DNA of 64,000 nt from Sphingobium lactosutens. GTDB taxonomy: Bacteria > Pseudomonadota > Alphaproteobacteria > Sphingomonadales > Sphingomonadaceae. The stretch spans positions 62,001 through 126,000 of the forward strand of contig NZ_QJQX01000029.1 of assembly GCF_013393185.1 (NCBI RefSeq), read 5' to 3'. Under the pieces are notes generated by a model. The model was not told the origin of the DNA. It was given only the letters and a program-made list of their open reading frames with translations, and made no database searches. The position numbers and the translations under genes are program-made. Each line of letters opens with the position of its first letter. The first letter of the stretch is position 1. Positions 10,003 to 18,968 of the stretch are shown one piece after another.

Positions 10003-10074
10003 GGCCTCTGTCCTTAAAGCGCTGGACGCGCGGCGCAATGCTGTCTCGCCTGGATCGAGATGACCTCACGACCT

Positions 10075-10178
10075 CCGTTCGTTTCGAGCGTAGTCGAGAA
10101 ACGAGGCAGAGCTGAGGCCGGCGAAGCTGAACGCATGTGTTGCGCTATTCGCTTCTCGACTCGCTCGAAGCGAACGGG
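10075..10178. repeat. Pair of inverted REP-like hairpins (BIME-like)
   Basis: Unit one (10075-10104) contains CGTTTCGAGCGTAGTCGAGA, folding as CGTTTCGA against TCGAGAAACG. Unit two (10148-10178) holds CGCTTCTCGACTCGCTCGAA, folding as CGCTTC-TCGA against TCGAAGCG, and is inverted relative to the first. They fill the gap between the starts of priA and the end of the DUF2490 gene. Such hairpin pairs are common extragenic repeats in sphingomonads and may affect mRNA stability or mark a REP family. Confidence 0.65.
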
Positions 10179-10184
10179 TCTGTT

Positions 10185-10838
10185 CTACAGCCGCCAGCTG
10201 AGGGTGAGCCAGGGAATATGCGATACGACATCGGGTCGCCCTTCGCGGAAATTCTGCTGCCGCATATAGAGCAGCTGCGCGTCCACCGCCCTGGCGATCG
10301 GATGGCGGATGCCGATCTGGTGCCGCATCATCGCCAGCCCCGTCCTGTCGCCCGGTCGCGCGCGGTTGAGGTGGAAGAAGAATTCGCCCGCTGCGATCAG
10401 CGTCCATTGCTTCGCCCGGTCGACTGGCACCGACGCCTGCACCCGCTGCCGCAACCGCCAGCTTGCCTCACTGGCATTGTCGAAAAAGCGCTGCTCGACC
10501 CGGGTGCGGCTGAGCCACAGACCCCTAGTCAGCGTTAGCTGCTGATACAGCCGCATTTCCTGATCGACCTCGCTGTTCAGATAGGCGACGCCGCCGCCCA
10601 GTTGCACGGCGGGCGTCATTCGATGGTCGATGCCGATACGGGCCAGAAACTGTTCGCCGCCGCTCCTGCCGTCGGATCGGGCGCGCTGGCTCGAATCGAT
10701 CGAGACGAGATTGTCCTGATCTGCGCGGATCGTGACATGCTCGGTCATCCAGGCCTGGCTTTCCTCGGTCGCTGCCCAGGCCGCAGATGTGCCGCCCATG
10801 GCGAAGGATATCGTCAGCAGACGGGCGGCGCGGTTCAT
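10185..10838 (-). CDS. DUF2490 family putative outer-membrane beta-strand protein
   Basis: The 217-residue protein has a signal peptide (MNRAARLLTISFAMGGTSAA, cleavage near AWA) and alternating beta-strand segments with the DUF2490 pattern: WMTEHVTIRADQDN, then RTRVEQRFFDN, WRLRQRVQASVPV and a terminal aromatic strand WLTLSWRL. DUF2490 proteins are thought to form small outer-membrane barrels; their role is unknown. The terminal Arg-Leu ending after strong beta-strands is compatible with an outer-membrane location. It is monocistronic, followed by a REP-like pair. Confidence 0.75.
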   Translation of the reverse strand: MNRAARLLTISFAMGGTSAAWAATEESQAWMTEHVTIRADQDNLVSIDSSQRARSDGRSGGEQFLARIGIDHRMTPAVQLGGGVAYLNSEVDQEMRLYQQLTLTRGLWLSRTRVEQRFFDNASEASWRLRQRVQASVPVDRAKQWTLIAAGEFFFHLNRARPGDRTGLAMMRHQIGIRHPIARAVDAQLLYMRQQNFREGRPDVVSHIPWLTLSWRL

Positions 10839-10962
10839 GCTTGGTCCTTTGGAAAGGTGCCTGCGGCTTAATCGCGATGACGGTGCGGCGCAATTGTCAG
10901 TGCCGAAGATGGCGAATCCGCTCGTGAGCTCGGATTTTTATTTTGTCGCCTTTTCCGAGTCA

Positions 10963-11020
10963 GCAGGTGGATGGCTTCGCCGAACTTCGTTTGCCTTCGG
11001 CGAACTCCGTTTCCACCTGC
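10963..11020 (+). promoter_or_regulatory. Long structured hairpin in the leader of the transaldolase gene
   Basis: An outer 8-bp stem (GCAGGTGG at 10963-10970 with CCACCTGC at 11013-11020) encloses a perfect inner 9-bp stem (TTCGCCGAA at 10976-10984 with TTCGGCGAA at 10996-11004). It ends 51 bases before the tal start codon. No T-run follows, so it is not a simple intrinsic terminator; it could be a leader structure, an operator or a repeat-derived element. A sigma promoter was not clear. Confidence 0.45.
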
Positions 11021-11071
11021 TTGGAAAACGCTTTAAAGGGGCGCGATTCGCTTATCCCCGGAGTCCGTTCC

Positions 11072-11725
11072 ATGAAATTCTTCGTCGACACCGCCGACAC
11101 TGCCGAAATCCGCGATCTGGCCGCCACCGGCCTGCTGGACGGCGTCACCACCAACCCGTCGCTGATCCACAAGTCGGGCCGCAAGTTCCTGGAAGTGGTG
11201 GAGGAAATCTGCGGTATCGTCGACGGCCCGGTTTCCGCCGAAGTGGTCGCACTCGACCATGAGACGATGATGAAGGAAGCCGAAGTGCTGCGGAAGATCG
11301 CGGACAATGTATGCATCAAGGTGCCGCTGACCATCGACGGCCTCAAGACCTGCAAGGCGCTGACCGATGACGGCACGCTGGTCAACGTGACTCTTTGCTT
11401 TTCGGCCAACCAGGCGCTGCTCGCCGCCAAGGCCGGCGCCAGCTTCATCTCGCCCTTCGTCGGCCGTCATGACGACAATGGCTTTGACGGCATGGCGCTG
11501 ATCGGCGACATCCGTCTGATCTACGACAATTATGGTTTCGACACCGAAATCCTGGTCGCCAGCGTCCGGCATCCGATCCATGTGCTGGAAAGCGCCCGCA
11601 TCGGCGCGGACGTGATGACCGCGCCGCCCGCGGTCATCAAGATGCTGTCCAAGCATGTGCTGACCGACAAGGGCCTTGAAGGCTTCGCGGCCGACTGGGC
11701 CAAGACCGGCCAGAGCATTCTCTGA
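11072..11725 (+). CDS. tal: Transaldolase, small TalC/fructose-6-phosphate aldolase type
   Basis: The 217-residue protein begins [16 protein letters not shown] and contains GVTTNPSLI and the Schiff-base lysine segment NVCIKVPLT, as in the ~215-residue TalC/Fsa subfamily rather than the ~320-residue TalB type. It transfers dihydroxyacetone units between sugar phosphates in the non-oxidative pentose phosphate pathway, in the cytoplasm. The ATG at 11072 is the natural start; a longer frame reaching 10943 crosses the leader hairpin and looks non-coding. A strong hairpin follows the gene. Confidence 0.93.
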   Translation: MKFFVDTADTAEIRDLAATGLLDGVTTNPSLIHKSGRKFLEVVEEICGIVDGPVSAEVVALDHETMMKEAEVLRKIADNVCIKVPLTIDGLKTCKALTDDGTLVNVTLCFSANQALLAAKAGASFISPFVGRHDDNGFDGMALIGDIRLIYDNYGFDTEILVASVRHPIHVLESARIGADVMTAPPAVIKMLSKHVLTDKGLEGFAADWAKTGQSIL

Positions 11726-11735
11726 TGTAGCGGCG

Positions 11736-11765
11736 CCAGCCCACTCCCTCATCCGAGTGGGCTGG
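11736..11765 (+). terminator. Terminator-like hairpin after tal
   Basis: CCAGCCCACTC (11736-11746) pairs perfectly with GAGTGGGCTGG (11755-11765) around an 8-base loop, starting 10 bases after the tal stop. There is no T-tract, so it may need Rho or act mainly to protect the mRNA end. Confidence 0.55.
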
Positions 11766-11841
11766 TGCGACCCTCTACGGAGACGCCACTGGAACCGTCG
11801 CCCGATCCGGCTCATTCTCTTGCTGCAGGAGGAGAATGCCG

Positions 11842-12177
11842 ATGTTCGTCGCAGTCTATTGGTGGCGGGTCCATCCCGGCAAAGAAGAACAGTTTCGCGC
11901 GGCCTGGCGGCGTGGCACCGACCTGATTCGGGAAAAATATGGCAGCTATGGCTCCCGCCTCCATCGCGACGCGGACGGCCGTTTCGTCGGCTATGCCGAA
12001 TGGCCCGACGAGGCGACATGGCGCGCGGCGTTCGACCGGAAGATGGTCTATGACGATCCCGAAACCCGAGCCGCCTTCGTCGACGCCATCGCCGAAGTGC
12101 CGACCGATGCCGACCCGATCTTCACCATGACCGTGACCGACGATCTTCTGGTGCGGTGCACGCAAAGACAGGACTGA
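11842..12177 (+). CDS. Antibiotic biosynthesis monooxygenase (ABM)-like small protein
   Basis: The ~111-residue protein begins MFVAVYWWRVHPGKEEQFRA, the pattern of dimeric alpha/beta ABM ferredoxin-like proteins (beta strand, then a helix with xxGKEExFxxAW). A middle GSRLHRDADGRFVGYAEW strand is also typical. AGGAGG lies 9 bases before ATG 11842 but only 3 bases before ATG 11836, so I prefer 11842. Its substrate is unknown. A 30-residue membrane ORF begins 3 bases after its stop. Confidence 0.7.
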   Translation: MFVAVYWWRVHPGKEEQFRAAWRRGTDLIREKYGSYGSRLHRDADGRFVGYAEWPDEATWRAAFDRKMVYDDPETRAAFVDAIAEVPTDADPIFTMTVTDDLLVRCTQRQD

Positions 12178-12180
12178 ACG

Positions 12181-12273
12181 ATGCGCGATCCCGACAAGCC
12201 CGACTTCGGCTTCCTCTGGTTCTCGCTGCTGCTCACGATCGTCGGCCTGCTTTATATGCTGTTATATGGCTGA
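12181..12273 (+). CDS. Small single-pass membrane protein (30 residues)
   Basis: ATG at 12181, three bases after the previous stop, opens a 30-codon frame encoding MRDPDKPDFGFLWFSLLLTI followed by VGLLYMLLYG. A charged N-terminus followed by one 18-20 residue hydrophobic helix is typical of small membrane proteins. No separate ribosome site is obvious, so it would be translated by coupling to the ABM-like gene. I recognise no family; it could still be chance, but the length, composition and position are better than random. Confidence 0.5.
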   Translation: MRDPDKPDFGFLWFSLLLTIVGLLYMLLYG

Positions 12274-12283
12274 GGCAGGAACG

Positions 12284-12360
12284 TGGCGACCCCGGCAGGA
12301 TTCGAACCTGCGACCATTCGCTTAGAAGGCGAATGCTCTATCCAACTGAGCTACGGGGCC
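12284..12360 (-). tRNA. tRNA-Arg(TCT)
   Basis: On the minus strand the gene reads GGCCCCG (acceptor), D-arm AGCTCAGTTGGATAGAGC, anticodon arm TTCGC-CTTCTAA-GCGAA with anticodon TCT, T-arm GCAGGTTCGAATCCTGC and acceptor CGGGGTC, discriminator G and an encoded CCA. The acceptor pairs with one G-U. It reads AGA codons, which are rare in a genome this GC-rich. Confidence 0.97.
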
Positions 12361-12417
12361 GTGCGCCTGCCGCGATAGCGGGCGACCGACCCGCTTGCAA
12401 CAGGGGCGCTTGCAATC

Positions 12418-13164
12418 ATGCGGCCGCACGATAAGCATGTCGCCATGCACGAGGGGGCGGTTCACAAGGTCGATGCCGGGGCGCTGGGCACGCGTCCGCT
12501 GCGCTATTTCGACTTCTTCATGGCGGCGTTCGTCGCGATATTGCTGCTGTCGAACCTGATCGGTGCGGCCAAGCTCTCCTCGCTCGGTGGATTCACTTTC
12601 GGTGCCGGCATCCTCTTCTTTCCACTTGGCTATGTGCTGGGCGACGTGCTCACCGAAGTCTATGGTTATGCCCGCGCGCGCCGCTGCGTCTGGGCGGGTT
12701 TCGCCGCGATGCTGTTCATGGCGCTGATGAGCTGGGTCGTGGTCGCCCTGCCGCCTGCCGAGGGCTGGCCCGACCAGAAGGCTTATGAGGCGGTGTTCGG
12801 CAGTACCTGGCGCATCGTCTTCGCGTCGCTCTGCGCTTTCTGGGCGGGTGAGCTGGCCAACAGTTTCGTCCTCGCCAAGATGAAGCTGCTGACCGACGGC
12901 AAGCATCTGTGGATGCGGACCATCGGCTCGACCGTGGTGGGGCAGGGGGTTGACAGCCTGCTCTTCTACCCGCTGGCCTTCTACGGCGACTGGACCAATG
13001 CGCAGGTGATGACGGTGATGATCACCAACTGGGGTATGAAGGTCTTCTGGGAATTTCTGCTCACCCCTGTCACCTATGCCGTGATCGGCTTCGTCAAGCG
13101 GCGCGAGGGGCTGGACATTTATGACGCCGGCACCAACTTCACGCCGTTCCGGACCAGCCTCTGA
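12418..13164 (+). CDS. yhhQ: Queuosine precursor transporter (YhhQ/VUT family)
   Basis: This 248-residue polytopic membrane protein has the YhhQ/QPTR signatures: FMAAFVAILLLSNLIGAAK, then GILFFPLGYVLGDVLTEVYG, and WRIVFASLCAFWAGELANS. About six hydrophobic helices are visible. The family imports queuine/preQ precursors for tRNA wobble modification. ATG 12418 and ATG 12445 are both possible starts. I found no preQ1 riboswitch: only 57 bases separate it from the divergent tRNA-Arg. The motif CGCTTGCAA occurs twice in that gap. Confidence 0.88.
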   Translation: MRPHDKHVAMHEGAVHKVDAGALGTRPLRYFDFFMAAFVAILLLSNLIGAAKLSSLGGFTFGAGILFFPLGYVLGDVLTEVYGYARARRCVWAGFAAMLFMALMSWVVVALPPAEGWPDQKAYEAVFGSTWRIVFASLCAFWAGELANSFVLAKMKLLTDGKHLWMRTIGSTVVGQGVDSLLFYPLAFYGDWTNAQVMTVMITNWGMKVFWEFLLTPVTYAVIGFVKRREGLDIYDAGTNFTPFRTSL

Positions 13165-13226
13165 GAAATTGCGTCCGGTCGCGGCATGGTAAAACTCTGT
13201 TTACTCTTTACCTTCCATTAGGGGGC

Positions 13227-14195
13227 ATGAGCAGGCAGTCGCACCGCCATTTTACCGAATCGCTGTTTCGCAAGGCTGCGTCCAAGCCCGCGACGTCCAA
13301 TATCGTCGCCCTCGATTCCACCATGGCCGCCGCCCTGTCGCTGGCGCAGCGCCGGTTCGAGGCGACCTTCCTCCATGCCCCGATCGGCATCGCCCATGTC
13401 GGTCTCGACGGCGCCTTCCTGCTGGTCAATCCGCGCTTCTGCGCCATCAGCGGCTATGATGCCGACACGCTGATCCGCACCGGTTTCCAGCAGATCACCC
13501 ACCCCGATGACCTCAACGCCGACGAAGCGCTGCTGGTCCGGCTCAATGCGGGCGAGATATCGCGCTATTCGATGGAAAAGCGCTACATCCGCGCGGATGG
13601 CACGGTCATCTGGATCAACCTGACCGTCGCGATGGTGCGGGACGAGGCGGACCAGCCCGAATTCTACGTCGCCGTGGTCGAGGATATGTCCGACCTGCGC
13701 CAGGCCAGTTTCGAGGCGGTGCATGATCCGCTGACCGGCCTGCTCAATCGTCGCGGCTTCGCCTGCCGGGCGCGGGACATGCTGGCCGACACGGCGCGCG
13801 CGGGACGCAGCGCCAGCCTGTTCTTCCTCGACCTCGACGGCTTCAAGCAATTGAACGACGGCCTGGGCCATGCCGCTGGCGACAGCTGCCTGGCCGATGT
13901 CGCGCAACTGCTGAAGGATCAGGTCCATCCCGGCGATATCGTTGCGCGCATCGGCGGCGACGAGTTTCTGCTGCTGATTTCCGAACGCGACGATCAGGCG
14001 TCTCCGGTCGTGGCGGAAGCGGTTCGGGAAAGCATCGCTGCCTATGGATCGGGCATCAGTTGCAGTCTGGGCCTCGTTACGGCCGTATCGCCCGATACGG
14101 CCGACCTTGACCGGCTGATCGCCTGCGCCGACGATGCGATGCGCGCGGCCAAGCGCGCCGGCAAAAACCGGGTCTGCAACGCCGCCTTCATCTGA
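13227..14195 (+). CDS. PAS-GGDEF diguanylate cyclase
   Basis: The 322-residue cytoplasmic protein has a PAS domain at about 40-155 (HAPIGIAHVGLDGAFLLVN; THPDDL; RYIRADGTVIWINLT) and a GGDEF domain at about 160-320. The active site RIGGDEF is intact (GGDEF at 243-247), as is DLDGFKQLNDGLGH. The inhibitory I-site is missing: the position five residues upstream reads HPGD rather than RxxD, so feedback inhibition by c-di-GMP is less likely than in YfiN. A GGGGGC sits against the start codon at 13227. Confidence 0.88.
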   Translation: MSRQSHRHFTESLFRKAASKPATSNIVALDSTMAAALSLAQRRFEATFLHAPIGIAHVGLDGAFLLVNPRFCAISGYDADTLIRTGFQQITHPDDLNADEALLVRLNAGEISRYSMEKRYIRADGTVIWINLTVAMVRDEADQPEFYVAVVEDMSDLRQASFEAVHDPLTGLLNRRGFACRARDMLADTARAGRSASLFFLDLDGFKQLNDGLGHAAGDSCLADVAQLLKDQVHPGDIVARIGGDEFLLLISERDDQASPVVAEAVRESIAAYGSGISCSLGLVTAVSPDTADLDRLIACADDAMRAAKRAGKNRVCNAAFI

Positions 14196-14200
14196 TGGGG

Positions 14201-14944
14201 TTATTCGGGGTAGGTCGCCGCAACGAAATACAGCCCGTCCGGTGGGGCGTTGAGGCCGAGCGCCGCACGATCCTTCGCCTCCAGCGCAGCGCGCAGATCG
14301 TCCGCGCTCCACCGCCCCATGCCGACCATGGCGAGGCATCCGACCATCGATCGCACCTGATGATGCAGGAAGGATCGCGCCGCCGCATGGATGGCGATCC
14401 GGTCGCCGTCGCGCTCCACGTCGAGCCGGTCGAGCGACTTGACCGGGCTTTCCGCCTGGCAATGGGCGGACCGGAAGGTGGTGAAGTCGTGCTTTCCGAC
14501 CAGTATCTGGGCCGCCTCGTGCATCGCATCCGTATCCAGCGCCTGCACCACCCGCCATACCAGCCCATGTTCGAAGGTCAACGGCGCGCGGCGATTGACG
14601 ATGCGATAGACATAGGACCGCCCGACGCAGGAAAAGCGCGCATGCCAGTCGTCGGCGACCGTCTCGCACGCCAGGATCGCGACCGGATCGGGCCGCATTT
14701 TCGCGTTCAGCGCTTCCATCAGGCGGAAGGGCGCGATGTCCTTCCCGATCTCGGCATGGGCGCGCATGGCGAGGCCATGGACCCCCGCGTCTGTGCGCCC
14801 GGCGGCATGGATCACCGCGCGCTCGCCGGTGACGGCGAAGATCGCATCCTCGATCGTCTGCTGCACGCTCGGCCCGTGCGCCTGCCGCTGCCAGCCCATG
14901 AAGGGACGCCCGTCAAATTCGACGGTGAAGGCGAAGCGTGTCAT
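14201..14944 (-). CDS. truA: tRNA pseudouridine(38-40) synthase TruA
   Basis: The 247-residue protein begins [19 protein letters not shown] and has the catalytic aspartate motif [11 protein letters not shown], followed by [11 protein letters not shown]. It isomerises uridines 38-40 in the anticodon stem of many tRNAs. Length matches the family. It lies 18 bases downstream of fmt on the same strand, and is convergent with the PAS-GGDEF gene with 5 bases between the stops. Confidence 0.95.
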   Translation of the reverse strand: MTRFAFTVEFDGRPFMGWQRQAHGPSVQQTIEDAIFAVTGERAVIHAAGRTDAGVHGLAMRAHAEIGKDIAPFRLMEALNAKMRPDPVAILACETVADDWHARFSCVGRSYVYRIVNRRAPLTFEHGLVWRVVQALDTDAMHEAAQILVGKHDFTTFRSAHCQAESPVKSLDRLDVERDGDRIAIHAAARSFLHHQVRSMVGCLAMVGMGRWSADDLRAALEAKDRAALGLNAPPDGLYFVAATYPE

Positions 14945-14962
14945 CGCTGCCCCTCGCTCTGA

Positions 14963-15871
14963 TCAGCCATCCACCCGGCTCCCCACGGGCATATCGTAAC
15001 CGCGCAGCAGTTCGCCGGGCGTCATCGCGCCCTTGCCCGCGCGCTGGATCAAGGTCGGGCGGATCGCGTCATGGCCGCAGCCGATCAGCAGGCTGTCGTC
15101 CAGAAATTCACCCGACGTTCCGCCATGATGTTCGACATGCGCCGCGAGGATGCGGAAGCGCTCGCCGCGATATTCGAAAAAGGCGCCGGGGAAGGGGTTG
15201 AAGGCGCGGACCTGCCGCTCGACCTGATGCGCATCCTTGGTGAAGTCGATGCGCGATTCCGCCTTGTCGATCTTGGCGGCATAGGTGACGCCTTCCTCCG
15301 GCTGAGCCATGGGCGGGTGGAGCGCGATATCGTCCAGCACCTCGACCATCAGCTCCGCGCCCGCCTGCGCCAGTTCGGCGGTCAGGTGGCCGGCGGTCTT
15401 GTCCTCGATCGGGGTGACATGCTTGGCGCGCATCGGCCCGGTGTCGAGGCCCGCCTCCATGTCCATGATCGTGACGCCGGTGACATTGTCGCCGGACAGG
15501 ATCGCTCGCTGGATCGGCGCCGCCCCGCGCCAGCGCGGCAGCAGCGAGGCGTGGATGTTCATGCAGCCATGGCGCGGCGCGTCCAGCACGGCACGCGGCA
15601 GGATCAGCCCATAGGCGGCGACCACCGCGACATCGGCGTTCAGCGCAGCGAATTGCGCCTGCACCTCGGCATCCTTGAGCGATACGGGCGTGCGCACCGC
15701 GATCCCCAATTCCTCGGCGCGCTGATGCACGGGGGAGGGGCGCAAGGCCTTGCCGCGGCCGGCGGGGCGGGGCGGCTGGCTGTACACCGTAACGACGTCA
15801 TGACGCGCCTTCACCAGCGCGTCGAGCGCGGGAACGGCGAAATCGGGGGTGCCCATATAGATGATACGCAT
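14963..15871 (-). CDS. fmt: Methionyl-tRNA formyltransferase
   Basis: The 302-residue protein starts [20 protein letters not shown] and has the formyl-transferase active site ([19 protein letters not shown], with the downstream DTGPM). It formylates initiator Met-tRNA. fmt usually pairs with def; here def is 0.75 kb away on the opposite strand with recR between, and truA follows fmt as in many alphaproteobacteria. Confidence 0.96.
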   Translation of the reverse strand: MRIIYMGTPDFAVPALDALVKARHDVVTVYSQPPRPAGRGKALRPSPVHQRAEELGIAVRTPVSLKDAEVQAQFAALNADVAVVAAYGLILPRAVLDAPRHGCMNIHASLLPRWRGAAPIQRAILSGDNVTGVTIMDMEAGLDTGPMRAKHVTPIEDKTAGHLTAELAQAGAELMVEVLDDIALHPPMAQPEEGVTYAAKIDKAESRIDFTKDAHQVERQVRAFNPFPGAFFEYRGERFRILAAHVEHHGGTSGEFLDDSLLIGCGHDAIRPTLIQRAGKGAMTPGELLRGYDMPVGSRVDG

Positions 15872-15924
15872 GGCGGATGCTCAAACCCCTTGTCTCTCCC
15901 AGTTGCAACCCCTTATCTCACGAT

Positions 15925-16521
15925 ATGGCCTCACCCGAAATCGACGCATTGACCCAAGCCCTGTCTCGCCTGCCCGGCCTCGGCCCCCGATCGGCGCGGC
16001 GTGCGGTGCTGCATCTGCTGAAACGCCGCGAGGGCGCGCTGGAGCCGCTGCTGCGCGCGCTGGAGGCGGTGAACGATCGTCTCGTCACCTGCGCGACCTG
16101 CGGCAATGTCGACACGATCGATCCCTGCGGCATCTGCGCCGATCCGCGCCGCGATCCGCGCGCGCTCTGTGTGGTGGAGGATGTGCCGGATCTCTGGGCG
16201 CTCGACAAGTCGCGCCTCTTCCCCGGTCGCTTCCACGTGCTGGGCGGTCGGCTCTCTGCGCTGGAGGGCGTGCGTCCCGAAGATCTCACCATCGACGCAC
16301 TGGTTGCGCGGGTGGAGCAGGGCGACATCGACGAGGTGGTGCTGGCCATGAACGCCACGCTGGAGGGGCAGACCACCGCCCATTATCTGGCCGAGCGGCT
16401 GGAGCGTTTTCCGATCCGCCTGACCCAGCTCGCCCATGGCGTGCCGGTCGGCGGCGAGCTGGACTATCTGGACGAAGGCACGCTGGCGCAGGCGCTGCGC
16501 GCGCGGCGGCCGATAGGGTAG
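15925..16521 (+). CDS. recR: Recombination mediator RecR
   Basis: The 198-residue protein shows the RecR order: helix-hairpin-helix ([20 protein letters not shown]), a C4 zinc finger ([16 protein letters not shown]), then a Toprim domain ([33 protein letters not shown]) and a C-terminal [16 protein letters not shown]. It works with RecF/RecO to load RecA at gaps. The start at ATG 15925 fits family length; the longer frame from 15877 has no support. dnaX/ybaB, often adjacent to recR, are absent. Confidence 0.95.
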   Translation: MASPEIDALTQALSRLPGLGPRSARRAVLHLLKRREGALEPLLRALEAVNDRLVTCATCGNVDTIDPCGICADPRRDPRALCVVEDVPDLWALDKSRLFPGRFHVLGGRLSALEGVRPEDLTIDALVARVEQGDIDEVVLAMNATLEGQTTAHYLAERLERFPIRLTQLAHGVPVGGELDYLDEGTLAQALRARRPIG

Positions 16522-16612
16522 GCGGTTCGCAAAGCCGCGCTGGAGAGGGCTGGGCGCGCTGCGGAACGGCGCCTCGCTTGATATTTCGCCCTGTTCCATC
16601 TATGTTCGGCAC

Positions 16613-17143
16613 ATGGCAATTCTTCCGATCCTTGAGGCGCCCGATCCGCGCCTGCGTACCATTTCGACCCCGGTCGAGGCGATCGACGACGATCTCCAGC
16701 GGCTGATCGACGACATGTTCGAAACCATGTACGACGCCCCGGGCATAGGCCTCGCCGCGATCCAGGTCGGCGTGCCGAAGCGCGTTCTGGTCATGGACCT
16801 CCAGGAACCCGAATCGGAAGAGGAAGGCGCGCCGCCGGTCAAGAAGCCGATGGTCTTCATCAATCCGCAGATCCTCAAGGGGTCCGACGAGCTGTCGGTC
16901 TATAATGAAGGCTGCCTGTCGGTCCCCGATCAGTTCGCCGAAGTGGAACGTCCCGCGCTGATCCGCGCCAGCTGGATGGACCGCGAAGGCCGTATCCACG
17001 AAGAACAGCTCGAAGGCCTGCTCGCCACCTGTCTCCAGCATGAGATGGATCATCTCGAAGGCATTCTCTTCATCGACCACCTCTCCCGCCTGAAGCGCGA
17101 CATGCTGCTCAAGAAACTGAACAAGGCGCGCCGGGCGGCCTGA
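16613..17143 (+). CDS. def: Peptide deformylase
   Basis: The 176-residue protein has all three deformylase motifs: [17 protein letters not shown] and the metal-binding QHEMDHLEG. It removes the N-formyl group from nascent proteins using Fe2+ at the Cys/His/His site. There is a short acidic insertion ([11 protein letters not shown]) after the first motif, as in several sphingomonads. A large hairpin lies just downstream. Confidence 0.96.
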   Translation: MAILPILEAPDPRLRTISTPVEAIDDDLQRLIDDMFETMYDAPGIGLAAIQVGVPKRVLVMDLQEPESEEEGAPPVKKPMVFINPQILKGSDELSVYNEGCLSVPDQFAEVERPALIRASWMDREGRIHEEQLEGLLATCLQHEMDHLEGILFIDHLSRLKRDMLLKKLNKARRAA

Positions 17144-17161
17144 CAGAGCTGACCGTGATGC

Positions 17162-17204
17162 CAAGGAAAAGGGTCCCGGCCGTGAGGTCCGGGGCTTTTC
17201 CTTG
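17162..17204 (+). terminator. Terminator-like hairpin after def
   Basis: CAAGGAAAAG (17162-17171) pairs perfectly with CTTTTCCTTG (17195-17204), with an inner CCCGG/CCGGG stem. It begins 18 bases after the def stop. The sequence afterwards is A-rich rather than T-rich. Confidence 0.6.
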
Positions 17205-17285
17205 TCAAAAAGATTTGGGTCGAAAGCGAATTTTCATTCTTGTGTCTGATAGGGGACGTCTGTTCGACTGCCTTGGGGACATGCC

Positions 17286-18227
17286 ATGAAAAAGCTGCTT
17301 CTGTCCGTCTGCCTTCTTGCGCTGTCTCCGTCCATTGCCGAGGCGGGCAAGCAGAAAACGTCGATCCGGATCAGCAAGAGCGTGCCCGAGATGGAAGCGA
17401 CGGCGATCTGGCTGGCGCCTCGGGTTGAGACGTCCTCGGCAAGTGCAACCGTTGCTGCGGCTGACGACGCACTATTGTATAGCGAGAGTGTGACCTTCAA
17501 GCAGCTGGCAGGGACGATAGCGGCGCCCCTGTTAGTTCCCGGTGTGCCCCCGGTCACGGCGCCGGCGGGAACGATCTTTTCCGCATGGTTGGTGGGGGAT
17601 CAGCGCCTGGCCTGCGCATCGGCGGGACAGGATAGCGCGCGACCCGACAAGGCGGCCTATCAGCTCTGCCTGATGTCGAGCGGCGGGCGGCAGATGGATA
17701 GGGCGAGCATACGCAAGTTGGGCGAGGGCATGGATCGTGCTATCGTGGCGCCGCTTCCAGAAGCCGTGACGCTCAAGGGCGAAGCTGGCGCGTCGTCGAC
17801 GAGCGGCAGGTCGTGGCCTGCGGCGCATGTCTTCACCTATCGGCAGGATGGTGGGGTCGGCATCATCACCGAATATGGCGACCTGCTGCTATCGCCGGAA
17901 ATCCAGTTCGAGCGCCGCCTGATCCTGCGGAAATCCACCCCCTCGGCCACGACCTTGCGTTGCGAGGAAAGTCGTCGCGACGATCTGTCCAGGACTTTGG
18001 CTGGACAGTCGCCGTCGAGCTACAAGGTCGCGGAAGCCAACGTTGATCTGGCTTCCGGGCCTGCTTCGGTCAGCCTGTGCGGCGGGCAGTTCGACATTGC
18101 CCGGAATGGCGACAGGCTGACGATGAACATGCGCGCTCCTTTTGCCCGCTGGTGGACATTCGATGCCGTTCGCGGGCAATTCCTCATCGATGGAGAGGCA
18201 TTCGCCTATGGCGCCCAAGCGCGATGA
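17286..18227 (+). CDS. Secreted protein of unknown function
   Basis: The 313-residue protein has a clear signal peptide (MKKLLLSVCLLALSPSIAEA) and no motif I recognise. The mature part is rich in Ser/Ala with several cysteines (RLACASAG, YQLCLMS, TLRCEES, VSLCGGQ), compatible with disulfides in the periplasm. The start is well supported by the signal peptide. It stands alone between def and the convergent phoB, with its own upstream region (AT-richer, 17205-17285). Confidence 0.7.
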   Translation: MKKLLLSVCLLALSPSIAEAGKQKTSIRISKSVPEMEATAIWLAPRVETSSASATVAAADDALLYSESVTFKQLAGTIAAPLLVPGVPPVTAPAGTIFSAWLVGDQRLACASAGQDSARPDKAAYQLCLMSSGGRQMDRASIRKLGEGMDRAIVAPLPEAVTLKGEAGASSTSGRSWPAAHVFTYRQDGGVGIITEYGDLLLSPEIQFERRLILRKSTPSATTLRCEESRRDDLSRTLAGQSPSSYKVAEANVDLASGPASVSLCGGQFDIARNGDRLTMNMRAPFARWWTFDAVRGQFLIDGEAFAYGAQAR

Positions 18228-18263
18228 GGTGAGGCATCGCGCTAGCCGACGGGGTAGAGGCCC

Positions 18264-18965
18264 TTATGCCATCCCCTCGGTATCCAGCGCATAGCCCGCC
18301 GACCGCACGGTACGGATGATGTCCTGATATTGGCCGTCCGCGTTGATCGCCTTGCGCAGTCGCCGGATATGGACGTCGACGGTGCGCAGTTCGATGTCGC
18401 TGTCCTGGCCCCACACGCTGTCGAGCAGCCGCTCGCGCGAGAAGACCCAGCCCGGATGCTCCAGGAAATGCTTGAGCAGGCGGAACTCGGTAGGGCCGAG
18501 CGGGATCACCTGGCCGCCGCGACGGACCTTGTGGCCGACCGTGTCCATCTCCACGTCCGCAAAGCTCAGCGTCTCGCCGGCCAGCGCCGGACGCACGCGG
18601 CGCAGCACCGCGCCCACGCGCGCCACCAGTTCGCGCGGGGAGAAGGGCTTGGTCACATAATCGTCCGCGCCGGTTTCGAGACCCCGGACGCGATCCTCTT
18701 CCTCACCGCGGGCGGTGAGCATGATGATCGGGATGTTCGCGGTGCCGTTCATGCGGCGCAGGCGGCGGCACACCTCGATCCCCGACAGGCTTTCGACCAT
18801 CCAGTCGAGCAGCACGATGTCGGGCACATTTTCCTGCGCCATCAGCAAGGCTTCCTCGCCGTCGACCGTATGGGCGACCTCGAAATCCTCGCGCTTGAAA
18901 TGCCAGATGAGCAGTTCGGCCAGCGCCGCGTCGTCCTCGACCAGCAGCATCTTCGCTCGCGCCAT
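18264..18965 (-). CDS. phoB: Phosphate regulon response regulator PhoB
   Basis: The 233-residue OmpR/PhoB-family regulator has a receiver domain (acidic pair VEDD near 9-12, phospho-acceptor Asp54 in IVLLDWMVE, Lys in VTKPFSPRELV) and a winged-helix DNA-binding domain (LGPTEFRLLKHFLEHPG; ELRTVDVHIRRLRKAIN). It is phosphorylated by PhoR under phosphate starvation and binds Pho boxes. It is the last gene of the phoR-pst-phoU-phoB run, 3 bases after phoU. Confidence 0.95.
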   Translation of the reverse strand: MARAKMLLVEDDAALAELLIWHFKREDFEVAHTVDGEEALLMAQENVPDIVLLDWMVESLSGIEVCRRLRRMNGTANIPIIMLTARGEEEDRVRGLETGADDYVTKPFSPRELVARVGAVLRRVRPALAGETLSFADVEMDTVGHKVRRGGQVIPLGPTEFRLLKHFLEHPGWVFSRERLLDSVWGQDSDIELRTVDVHIRRLRKAINADGQYQDIIRTVRSAGYALDTEGMA

Positions 18966-18968
18966 GGT

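Noticed and set aside
12361..12417. preQ1 riboswitch upstream of the queuosine-precursor transporter
   Set aside because: Only 57 bases are available and no preQ1-type hairpin plus A-rich tail was seen.
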